From: Fistularia commersonii
Taxonomy: Eukaryota; Chordata; Actinopteri; Syngnathiformes; Fistulariidae
Assembly (NCBI GenBank): GCA_037954325.1
Contig: JBBMNZ010000017.1
Location: 9,721,501 to 9,785,500, forward strand
Direction: 5' to 3'
Length of the DNA stretch: 64,000 nucleotides
The notes under the pieces are model-generated. The model searched no databases, had not been told where the DNA came from, and saw only the letters and a program-made list of their open reading frames with translations. Position 1 is the first letter of the stretch. Every line of letters begins with the position of its first letter. Shown here piece by piece: positions 37,490 through 48,223 of this stretch. The position numbers were made by a program, and so were the translations under genes.

Positions 37490-38290
37490 AAGAGAAGGCG
37501 ATCAATGTGGGAATTGAGAAGTAGTTCTCCAACTTTCTGAAACTTCACAGCAATAAAACTGAAGTTCTTTGTGATGGCACAGCCACTGACATTTCCCCAT
37601 CAACTTTGAACCCCCCCCAGGTTAAGAGTCTGGTTGTCCTCCCAGATGTTACATTGTCTTTCCCATATTAATATCATCCTGTTAGCTTAGTTCTATTTAC
37701 GCACCCCATCAGTAGACTCTGCCCCTTCCCCCACTCCACGGTCTGCATCCATTCTTGTCCATAGTCTTGTCATTTCCCGGGTAGATTACTGCGACCTCAT
37801 TCATTTTGGTCTAACCAATAAATCCCCGTACAAACCGTCGCTCCTCCAGAATTCTGCAGCCTGGATCTATAACTCAGACCTCCTCAAGGAACATATCACC
37901 CCAGTCTTTCAACGGCTCCACTGGAGCCCATAGAATTGAGATGAACTTCAAAATATTGCCCCTTACCTATGAATGCATCCACAACCAGGCCCATTGAAAA
38001 CTATCAGACCGGCTTCGTTCTGCCACTCCCTTCTGCTCGCTCAGGTCTTCATCCGTGACTCGACTTGTTGTTCCCCATTGCCCGCCATAGAACCACAGGA
38101 TGCGGAGCGTTAAGTTGCTCCTTTCTCCAGCTCTGGAGTTCCCTTCCCCCCGGCAGCAGAAAGCTGACTCTCTATCTCAATTCAAAGTCAAAGCTGAAAA
38201 CCTCTCTGTTCAAGTTTGCTCACTCTGTAAGCTTCAATTCCATTTGCTGTAAATCCTTTATCTTTTCCAACTTTGTTAGCTGACCTTGGG
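37490..38290 (+). mobile_element. L2-like LINE remnant, reverse transcriptase C-terminus
   Basis: Broken reading frames give, in order, NKTEVLCDGTA, VKSLVVLPDVTLSF, ITPQSFNGSTGAH-like text (relative of HITPVLxxLHWLP), FKILPLTYECIH, LRSSSVTRLVVP and finally QFKVKAENLSVQ. This is the order of the L2 ORF2 C-terminus. Many stops and frameshifts show a dead copy. Confidence 0.75.
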
Positions 38291-41039
38291 TTTAGAAAGA
38301 TGCCCACAAACAAAATGCATAGTCATTATTGTTATGAATTTTGATTTTTGCGTCCTGACTAATTTTCTGATATTCAACTGAAATGAATGAAAATAAGATT
38401 CTTTCATCAGATCTGGGCAAAGCAAAAAGTCTGATCACATAAATCCAATAGAACATTTATAATCTTTCCCGATTCCTTTACAAATCTTAAATGTTTTTGA
38501 AGACGCGCCAAACCTTACAATCACGACATCTATCTATCAGATGCACCGTAGTTTCCTGTCCCCAGCGCCGCACTGACAGATGGATGCCCTGAATAGTTTC
38601 TGGAAGTGGCAACACGTCCCCTCTGTTGGACAAAATTGAATGGTGTGAAACCATCATGTACCACATTGAATGTATTAGCGCTCTGACTTGCAATCAGCCC
38701 TCTATCTCCAACCACAAATGCTTTATAGATGCTCTTTTACTTAAAAATAATCATACTTCCTTCACCACTCACTCACCCACGCAGTGAACCAAGACACATG
38801 CTTTTACTGAATGACATATAAGGTCTTGCCAAGCGCAGCTCTAAGACAGATCAAAACATTTATTTACTAGATTATACCAAGATATTGATGCCAGTTTTTT
38901 GTTGGGGAGACTGATCGAGGCACCCTTCTGCAGTTGAGATCTGCGAACTGAGATCCAAAACACAGTGAATGCCCGCTTGTGACTCTTATCTGGCTTGTTT
39001 TGTGATTAATTAAAATTCGCAATCACTCGGCCACTTGGCAAATTCAGATTTTCTCTCCGAGCTTCATTGAGCCAGTGAACCAGTTGGCTCGTGACCACAC
39101 ACTTCCTAACCACCTGTCCTGCTGACAGTTCCAGTCGGGCACCGTAAACCATGGTTATCTGGCCAACACCTTCAAGTACTGAGCACAGGAATGAAGCCAT
39201 GGCCTTAAACCATAGATAGTTACCATTACACTCACACTGACATGACCTGGCAGGGCTTGATAGGGTTGGCCTTTTTAGAAAATCAGCAGGGACTTGGTGG
39301 ATGGACACAGTCGCCAGCTGAGCCTGGAAGGGGGCTACTACAGTAAAACATAAAAGAGGCAGAATAAATGAACAAAAATTAAACAAAATGCCCCGGAAGG
39401 AGTCTATTTACGACTGTTGTTGCTAAACATTAGGTCTCACAGTGAAGTTGACTTTGGATGGGTTTGCGTGGCATTTTGATCTTCGTGTTCGTTTTCAATA
39501 ATGGCAAAAATGGTGCTCTGAGAGGTGACAGTGACTGGGACAACTGGCTGTCAAATGTGCTCTGCAGCCCAGGTGGGGATTTTTTTTTTGCTCGCTTTGA
39601 ATACACTCCATCCAGGCACTTCTCATGTTTTGGTTTTTGGAGGGGCTCAGTGGCAGGGTTGCAGTGACCTTTGCATTTGATCATCAAAGTTTCGTTAATT
39701 CTCCCTTGAGACCAAATGAATGTTTTTTCCAAATGGGAAAACTCGTCTCTAAGTTCTGAGGGAGGTAATGCATGGTCAGCGTGACCTTTCACCTTTGACC
39801 TCCGGTTGTGAAAATCTGATTTGAGTCCAAGAAGATTGTATTACATTACAAGCTTTTTCTCTGCGGTACAACATTCACCAGAACGAGATGGGCCTTGAAC
39901 CTTGTTAATGCCAGTGCAGGCATTTAAAAACGGTAAAAAAAAAAAAGTTTTGTGGCGTAGATTTGAAACCGACTCGAGTAGAAGTATTTCCTTCTGGTGT
40001 TGAATCACCACCTGAAAACTTGTAGTTAAAGGAAATATGTATAAATATAAACGGGGCTGATAAGATGGAGGACGGCAATTGATGGCTGTGTGCCAGAAAA
40101 TAGAAATAAATAGAAATACATCAAGTCCAAAGTAAACAGAGAAATTAATAATTGATACTTTGGCGTACTGAAAAGATAAATATTTTACTCAAAACTTATT
40201 TGAAGGAGGCAAGTTTTTAGTTTGTGTGTCATTGGCATTCCCCATGGAGGGACCGTTTCAGTCACATGTCACTACGGTTGGCTTGGCATTCCACTAAAAC
40301 GCCAGCAGTTTACTGCTCGAATGAATAGTTCAGTCAGGAGAAAATCCAGTGATTACGTTCTCATTTCCACCAAGTTGACCCAAATGTCTAAAGTACAAAA
40401 GAGTGTAGTGGTAATTTATATCAATGTTTGAAACATGAAGCTCCACTGACTTATATTTGTGGACTACATTTAATACATTTCCCTATTTCCAGGGTGCTCA
40501 AAACATAAATTTCAATTCAATGAACCTTTCTGTGATAACTGATTCTAGTCACTTTTTGTTTTCTGCAGTTTCCATCTCTTATCTCTCCTGATTTGAATTT
40601 TAACAGGGAAAAAATCAAGCGCGTGAAAATAAAGCCGGTCCTAACTGCTACCGCTCTCCAAATCTGATACATTTTTTTTTTACTGCTCATTTACATTCAT
40701 CCGTGTATCCATCCACCCACCCATCCAGCTTTCCATCCATCCTGTCCATATTTCTTCTCAGTAGAGGTTCTTCTCTCCTAGCGTTTTGCCACAGGTCTGA
40801 TGGTAGAGGCGCATATGTCACTCTCAGCCTGAGCAGGTGGCAAACTGTTGGAGAACAAAACACTCAAAACACTCCTAACATTCATGCACATGGTCCACGC
40901 ATTCCATCTAACCTCCCATCCTCCGCTCAAGTCATTCATCTCACCATTTATTCATCCATTCATCCTTTCGTTTGCTTATCTGAATAACACTATCTCTTTA
41001 GATTGCAACAGGAATATTTATTTATAAACCACAGTTTTG

Positions 41040-41322
41040 TTTTCTTTAATACTGACATATTGACTCTTTTAAGCGTATTATATAGAAATTCCCTTGCATA
41101 TGACAAGAAAGGGACTGTGACATTCTTAACCAGAATTTGTTCTCTGCATTTAATCCATCATGGATGCACGATGAGCAGTTGGCATGCCATCTAGCAGCGC
41201 CAGGGGAGCGGTTAGGGGTTCAGTGATCAACAACGCTTCGACACACTAGGACGCGGGAATCAAACCAGGAATGTTCGGTTCCAAGGAGGATTGCTCTACC
41301 TCCTGCGCCACGCCGCCCCCTA
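41040..41322 (-). repeat. tRNA-derived SINE (- orientation)
   Basis: Read on the minus strand from 41320: gggggcggcgtggcgcagga, then ggtagagcaatcc (A-box region), then ggtttgattcccgcg (B box), as in tRNA-like heads. The body follows with ctgaacccctaaccgctccc. Both Pol III boxes are well kept, so this may be a fairly young copy. Left edge is approximate. Confidence 0.75.
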
Positions 41323-43098
41323 ATTAGCTCTGTTATTTGTTAATACGTTCAGGAAATCGATTTGTCCTTGTAAACCTAGTAGTTTGAAATTGCATTGTTC
41401 TCTCAAGCTCTAAGCATCCATTCTTGTGTGCTTAATTTTGTGATACATCTCTTAAAAGAAAAAAAAAAGCTATTTCATGTGTACAATAGTGAAAAGTGTT
41501 CTCATTGATCATATGCCACTGTGATCCATAAAGTCCTCATGGTTACAGTATTAGTATGGAGGTCCACATCGCCCATCATATGCCAGTCATGCACTGAGCT
41601 TGGTTCTACCCCAATCTGATACAGGCAATGGGGAATGTCATTGGTACGGTGACATTTACAATCCCGAGTATATTTATCGACGTTTTACAAAGGATGTTAC
41701 CTCAGACTGCTCGAACAAACCGTTATGCCAGGCAAGGTTAACAGCACATGCAGTTTTACTGTTATCACATTGGTGCTCAGGCCCCGATGCCCGAGCTCAG
41801 CTGTCCGAATCTCGGGGAAAATATCGGGCATCATAACAAACTCACACGGATTGTTGCTCCGTGATGGTAGACAGCCAGGTGATTAAAATTCTTAATAGAA
41901 GGTGTCTGGAGGTTGTGGAGTCGCGAAGCCTGGGGCTTGTTCTGTAAGCCCACTCACTGAAAAACACTATCTTTCAACTGATCGTGCTGCTGCGGAGACT
42001 TTTGCAATGTGTGGGGCATTGAACTGGAACACACAAACCCCTCCAACACTTGCCTACCGCTCACATACAAACACACTAGTATTCTGAAGAGATGACAAAC
42101 TTGGGGTGAGTGTATGGGCAGATGCTCAGTGAAGCGGTCAACTTTTGTTTTCTCTTAAAATAGCCATTCTACATTTCCACTATGGCAAGGGGCCTTGGAG
42201 ATAGAATGTATTAGGCGAGATAATTGCCACAGTCTGCCAAACCTTCAGGCTTTTTTTGAGGCTATGGATGATCTGAAGACAGTTTACACAATGGTAATAA
42301 ACAGTCTGGAAGTTTGCGGTTTTCCATTTCAATGTATCTAGCAGTTATATCAAATCTGGAAAAGCAAATATGATGCTGGGAATCCATCACATGCACCCAA
42401 CTCTGCTTGCGATATAGTTCTCATTATCGCTCGGAGCCATTTCCTCATTCTCACAAGTTGTTTATATTCTAGGAATTGAAATATCCAGCATGACTGACCA
42501 AACCAGATTAGTATCACTGCTGACCAGGCTATGCGTATACATGTTTGTGTCATAAACCACGGACTCTGGAACATTAAAATTAATTCCCCGCACTTCCTCC
42601 AAACGCATAAGTGACCTACTTCAGATATTATTATTATTACTATCATTGTTCTGTATTTAATCCCCTCTCATGAGTTTGCGTGAGACACAGCTGAGAGAGA
42701 CTATGCATGTGCGTAGCTGCCGGAAGAGTCTATCTACTCATAGGCGTGTGTGCCTGCATGTGTGTGTGTGTGTCTTTGCGGAAAAAGTGAAAGCTGAGCA
42801 GAACCGACATAATTGTCTTTGCAGTCGTATAGTCGTGGTGGCATTATGAGGACTAATAATTTAAGGGCTCCAGCTGTGTGAGTGTGTAATGTGAAGGCTC
42901 AAGCTGTGTGTGTGTTTGTGTGTCTCTAGATGGATGAATTAAACAAGGACCTTAAAAGAGAGGTCCCGTTCCAGCCTGTGGGAGCCAAAGAAAATTCCTT
43001 TTGCTTTACAAAACTTCTAATTAAACCAAACTCTCTCTCCTCCCTCCGTCAGTTGCCCTTTTCTTCATGCCTCGTTTGTTTTCCTTTGTTTCCTTCAG

Positions 43099-43791
43099 TT
43101 GAGGCGGGTCATCATGAGTCAACGAGGCTGGCTCTCTTGCCTCTGGACTTCGCCGTGCCCTCCAACCTCTCAACCACCATGGGGACCGCAGACAAATCGG
43201 GGGCTAAAGACAAAGATGGGATGGACGTGACTGACTCTGATGTTGATGCCAGAGCTTGGCCTGAGAGCAAAGTGTTTGCAGAGGCCAGAACAGCAGTGTG
43301 GGCCGAAACAGAGGCAGGCGTGCACGCCGGAGGAGACGCCAAAGTCTTTGCAGAGACTGGAATAATGACCAGAACCGGGGCCGGGGCTGAAGTTGGAGCT
43401 AAATGGAAGCCGGTGGAGACAAAGATGGGAGACCTTCGGAAGGTGCCGATGGACGCCGCTGCATGGCTGGGGCCGCAGAGGTTGCAGACTCTTGGAGAGG
43501 GTCAGATGGGACAGGGATCTCTGTCCTCTGTCCTCACCATGCTGGCAGAGACAGCAGAGACCCCAGCAGTGGCAAAACCTTTAGGACTGTTGTCTAAAGC
43601 TGCTTGGACCAAAAGCTCCTCCTCAACATCCACAGCCTACTCTTCCACCTCTTCCTCTGTGACAAAAGCATCCTCTTTGCCGCCCTCCTCCTCCTCTTCC
43701 TCTCCAGCCAGTAACAGAGACGGCCAGACATCGGCCTTCTCCGTGACTGATGCCAGCAGCAATGCTACAAGAAACAGCAGCTCCAATTCGG
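43099..43791 (+). CDS. kiaa1549l: KIAA1549L-like exon 2: Ser-rich extracellular stalk
   Basis: Residues 78-308. Acceptor tccttcag (AG 43097-43098), donor GTATGG at 43792; starts and ends in phase 1. The sequence after the signal peptide is low in hydrophobic runs, with acidic and Ala/Gly-rich text including two KVFAE units (about 24 residues apart), then a Ser-rich mucin-like segment from about residue 250. Sites of the N-x-S/T type (NLS, NAT, NSS) suggest N-glycosylation and the Ser clusters O-glycosylation. It has no catalytic motif. The frame stays open upstream to an ATG at 42930 that is itself preceded by ctctag, so an alternative first exon cannot be excluded. Confidence 0.75.
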
Positions 43792-46106
43792 GTATGGTGC
43801 AGACTTTAACAGGGTTTTCAAAAAAATGCTCAATTTTGTTCTCTGAGATTATGCGGTTTCTGTTATTGTCCCCCCCCCCCTTTTAAGACGACCTCCTGAA
43901 ACAGCTTATATGACAGAAATTGTATATACATTTCAGGCGAAATATCATGAACTTGAACTGTCACTAATCCCAAGCTTTTTTGACGCTCCTCTCTTCCACA
44001 CTACAGAACCTTAGAGGTTGAGGTTAGGGGAAAAATTTAACAGGACGATTAAAGTTATGAATAATTCCATGGTAGTTTGGAGGGGCTAGGAAATGCTGAT
44101 TCCTTCTGGCAGACACCAGCCTGCCAGCATCTTGGTCACATGACCAGAGACCTCCAAGACACCTCTCATGCATTTTGATGTGATTTAGGTTTAAAAGACA
44201 ACTTTCACAAGAATTAGCCATTTTATCTTTCACACATTTTTATGTTTGGCTGTCAGTGTTGTTAAGCCTACTACTGATTGTTGTTCCCATATCATTTTCA
44301 GCGACTATTCAACCATCATGTATATAAAACATCCGCATTCTCTCATCTTCATCTTAACCTCCCTAGTCACCTTCACTTGTCCCGCTGTCACATATAAACA
44401 AGAACAGCCTCAGAGTGATATGTTCACATGTAAAGTAGTTGTGGTAAATATCTGTAAAGGAATAATAATTCTATAAATGGTAAACAATGTAATTAGATTG
44501 GTTTTGAAGTTACCAAACCTGGGGCTTATCACTGTTGGAAATTGGAGTCTGATACTGCAATTGAGATTAGACGATCAATGCAGGTTTGATACCCTCAGTT
44601 GAATTAATTGAAAATCAACTTATCAAAAGAAACCCTGGTGATAAAATAAGACTTCATTGCAGTTCAAATAGTGATGTATCTTCTGCTGTGGGTTTTAATT
44701 CAGAAACAGGGATGATATACTGATTAAGCTTTGCATAAACTGCAGTGTTTTTTAATTCACTGTACAATTGATGTATCATTTATGTACTGTCATCCATGAA
44801 GATTAGTGTGAGGGAGTCAATTCTGGACTAAATGCAAAATTGAACACCCACAGTTGAAGAAAATGCTAATAAAATGATGCAATTTAATGCAATCAGAAAA
44901 TACGAACACAACAAAGACTGAGGCTGAATTCCGGTGAAGTCAGGATATTTATCTCTAGAAAAGGAAATGAAGCAAAAGTGGCGGGATGCAAAAGTATATC
45001 TATATAGTCTCATCCACCATCATTTCCATCTGGCCTTCACCTTGTCTCCCTGATCTTGGCTTTACCGTCACCTCACATCTCATAACAACATTGTCCTCCT
45101 CGTCATCGTCACCATCCTCATACTCATATCTGTGACATCAGCAACAAGGTAATTCTTGTCTTGTTGCTTCCTGTATTAGAAGTGACAGAAGCGGTCACAC
45201 TGAATCATATCACAGTTACAATGCTACACACTTCTTTTGTTTTATGTGAAGACAGGAGAATAAAGACAGTGCGAAAGGATTGATTGCATCCTTTGTTTCC
45301 ACCAGCCCCATCTGCACCTCATCGACATGTATCTCAGGTCTAGAGATGATTTAGATGGATTAAATGAATCCCAAACAATACAACGAGTCTCCAGTTCACA
45401 CAATGAGATTGTTGCAGAGATGGAACTCAAGCCGCCGAAAATTCCGTCTGTCTTCAAATTGATACGATCCGTGTGTTGTCTTTGTTTCTCCAACAAGATA
45501 AAACTGGCATTATTTGCCCCGGTTATATTTTTTCTGCAAGTGTGGAAAAGCCATTGAGTGTTTTGATTCCTTTGCATTGTTTTAATTTGGCCTAAGATGT
45601 GTTGCATGGCAGTTAAATGGCTTCAATCGTAAATCTAGATATTAACCGGGTAATGAAATTGAGGTCATTTGGGGTTGATTTTCTGGGGTCAAAAGTTCAA
45701 GCAGTATTACATATCAGTAATTAACCACCACATTGAATGAATCCTCTTGCAGTTTCTGCAATAGGGTGATTGACTTAAAGACTAATGCTAGTGACACGCC
45801 TTAAAAAAATTAAACAAACCCTTTAGAACCAAAATAAACAAACTGTTTTCCCTGACCGTTTGAGATTAAATGTATAAAACAAGTGCTGTTTATACTTTTC
45901 ATTGGAGGAAGAGAAAACCACCATAATGATTTGAAGTAGCTGGGCAGTGTAGTTATCCCAAATGTTGCTCTAAAAGGTACTAAAGGTATTTAGTTTTAGG
46001 TACCTCTTAATTTGTATGTAATGATGGTTTTCTTTAGTACGATGACTTTGATTGATCTTTCATGGTATTTCTTTAATTTTCAAATGTTTTGTTTTCCTAC
46101 CTACAG
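43792..46106 (+). other. kiaa1549l: Intron 2
   Basis: AT-rich sequence between phase-1 splice sites GTATGG and cctacctacag. No repeat or gene recognised. Confidence 0.7.
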
Positions 46107-46904
46107 AGGAGTCACTGAGTAGCCTGCCAGCGTGGGACCTCCCGACCGTTCCTGAGTCACTCTTGTCCACAGTGGGGGACCACGATGTCACACTTCCCGC
46201 TAATGTCACCAGCCCTTTCTCCACCCACCAGTGGAACACAACTGTGCCCGCCCATACCCGAAACACCTCGCAGCCGACGACCACTTCACCAACAAACACG
46301 AACACACCTCTGTCGCCCACGACCACCTCAACGCCGTTCACCACTGTGTCAAGAGCAAAGACACCTCTGGTCTCCACCTTGGCGTCAAACACCACAAGCC
46401 TGGACAATGTGACCTCCAATAGCCTCCTGCTGATGACAGTAACCACGGGACAGTCCCCCCAGACCACTCCTACTGTGAACACCTCTGTAGTAGCAGAACA
46501 GGTGGCCACCGCTGACGACGCTGTCTCGCCACAAACACCGGCTGCTGTGACCACGGAGCCGACATCGAGCCATAAGCTGACCACCGCAGCTATGACCCAG
46601 CCGGCAACCACGACAAGGCCCCCGACCACCACCCCGCCAACTACAACAACCACTGTCCCGTCAACCACGGCAACCACCACTACACCTGCTCCCACCACCA
46701 CCACCGCCGCCGCCAGCACCACTACCACCACTACTACCACAACCACGACGACGACGACAACAGCGAAGGCATCGGCTACAGCTCTGCTTCTTCCGATCGA
46801 GACCATGATGCCTCTGACAACAACCACAGAACCACCTAGCAGCACCACTGCCGAGGAAATTCCCTTACCATGTAACATCACCGAGAAGTACTGGGTCAGA
46901 ACAG
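46107..46904 (+). CDS. kiaa1549l: KIAA1549L-like exon 3: Thr/Pro-rich mucin domain
   Basis: Residues 309-574. Acceptor cctacctacag, donor GTGAGA at 46905, phase 1 at both ends. It is dominated by Thr, Pro and Ser, with a run of 15 consecutive Thr codons (46718-46762) made of mixed ACC, ACT, ACA and ACG codons; this indicates protein-level retention of Thr rather than recent slippage. Dense O-glycosylation is expected, producing an extended stalk on the cell surface. The exon ends with NITEKYWVRT, a junction motif repeated at the end of exon 8 (KSYWVIT). The 287-residue antisense frame is a shadow of the ACC-rich repeat. Confidence 0.82.
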
Positions 46905-48107
46905 GTGAGAAATATATCTCCACTGGCTGAGTGGAAATTACGATACTTTAGTAATTTTGAGATTCTCCTTTTATGCTCTGGCACATCATAACTGCTCATT
47001 TTCCCCAACAGGCTAACCATGTAATGGAACACATGACTACGAGTAGATTTTGTCAACTGATCGGACTGTGTACATACCATATATTTTCGATGTATACACA
47101 CTTTACAACAGAAGTCAGCCAGTGGAAAAAAAAATCAATTTGAGCCATATTTCAATCTTGGAAAAAAGTCTTGATTCTAAAGGTCCCATTTTGGAAGGGC
47201 CATTATCAAAATAAGTCAGTATTCAGACCTTGTTATATCACCATCGGTATAAACTTGTCTTGTCTTTTATTATGAACAAATATATAAGGCAAAACTTAGA
47301 TAAATGCACTGATGTGTGATGAGAAATATATTCTGCTTGTAGTTTTTGATGCTTACTGTGTTTTAGATTACCTGGTAATTTTTAAAGAAAAAAATCAGCA
47401 CCAATCTAGTTAGCAGAATATTAAGATACATATTTTCACGAAACCTCCATCTGAAAGTTATATAAATTGGTCAAATAAGTTTTTAGTGAGACAAAAGAAT
47501 ATTTGCTTTTGCAGTATGTTGTGGAATAGAGGTACTAAAAGGAAATACTGACAAAGTGCAAATATGTAAGTCAGTCCTTTTTTAATTATGTACTTAAGAA
47601 AAAAAATTCAGTTAACCTAAATTCATTCTTCATCATGATTTTTATACAAATCATTAACAAATTCAAGTTCCTTTTTTTAAAAGAAAATAAAAACCACTGT
47701 TTGTCAGACACCTAGTATTTCCCTTTGATTCAAGCACTGTCCCCACCTTGGAAAAATAACTAATCTACATTATATATCAAACAGTGCCTTGCTATTGGCC
47801 TTTTTCTGAGAAAATGACAACAAAGTGATGAATACAAGTACAATGACATTTCAAAAGCGGAGACACGAGTTACCTATTACGGGTCCAGGATATAATTACA
47901 TGCCTTTAGATTAATTAAAATCTTTGCAAGGGCATGTTTTCCCAGAGGGTAAAAGTTTTCATTACAAAGAAGCCTTTGATAGACTTTGCAATAGATGAGG
48001 GTAATACCTTGGTAATATGGTTGTATATAATTCCATAAAGTCTTCAAGGTTTGTATTGTTTTTTTCAGTCACAGTATCAAGCTGTGATTACATTTCCCCC
48101 TCTGCAG
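46905..48107 (+). other. kiaa1549l: Intron 3
   Basis: AT-rich sequence, GTGAGA to tccccctctgcag. A second in-frame acceptor (tttttttcag, AG 48067-48068) lies 39 nt before the chosen one. No repeat family recognised. Confidence 0.65.
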
Positions 48108-48223
48108 TTTTGTCCATTGAGCTTCGCAAAAATCACTTGGACCTGATCCTGAAACAGAATCTCTCCAAGGGACTGAGTCACGCCCTGCAGCGAGCCCTGA
48201 ATGACTCCACTGCCTATGCACAG
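48108..48223 (+). CDS. kiaa1549l: KIAA1549L-like exon 4: ectodomain module 1, first half
   Basis: Residues 575-613 (VLSIELRKNHL... to AYAQ), phase 1 to phase 0, donor GTCAGT. It reads as an amphipathic helix (LDLILKQNLSKGLSHALQRAL) after a short strand. This is the opening half of the first of three related two-exon modules. The start after RT with V-L parallels exon 6 (KT, V-L) and exon 9 (IT, V-I), which favours this acceptor over the one 39 nt upstream. Confidence 0.8.

Larger units (their letters stand above)
7893..43098 (+). other. kiaa1549l: Intron 1 of the KIAA1549L-like gene (35 kb)
   Basis: Very large first intron, GTAAGT to TTCCTTCAG. Apart from the repeats and motifs listed separately it is AT-rich sequence without a convincing gene on either strand; the short open frames have no family features. 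Such long first introns often carry enhancers. One block with repeated homeodomain-type sites (20316-20501) is noted separately. I could not test conservation. Confidence 0.7.

Noticed and set aside
39006..39792. Two 120-126 residue minus-strand frames in intron 1
   Set aside because: No domain, signal or splice evidence was found; treated as chance frames.
41250..41320. Minus-strand tRNA-like sequence with good A and B boxes
   Set aside because: The downstream body is typical of a SINE, so I list it as a repeat and not a tRNA gene.
45242..45607. 121-residue minus-strand frame in intron 2
   Set aside because: No start context, family motif or splice partner; consistent with chance.
46060..46923. 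287-residue Val-rich open frame on the minus strand
   Set aside because: It is the antisense of the Thr-rich ACC repeats of exon 3, which lack stops in that frame. It has no features of its own.
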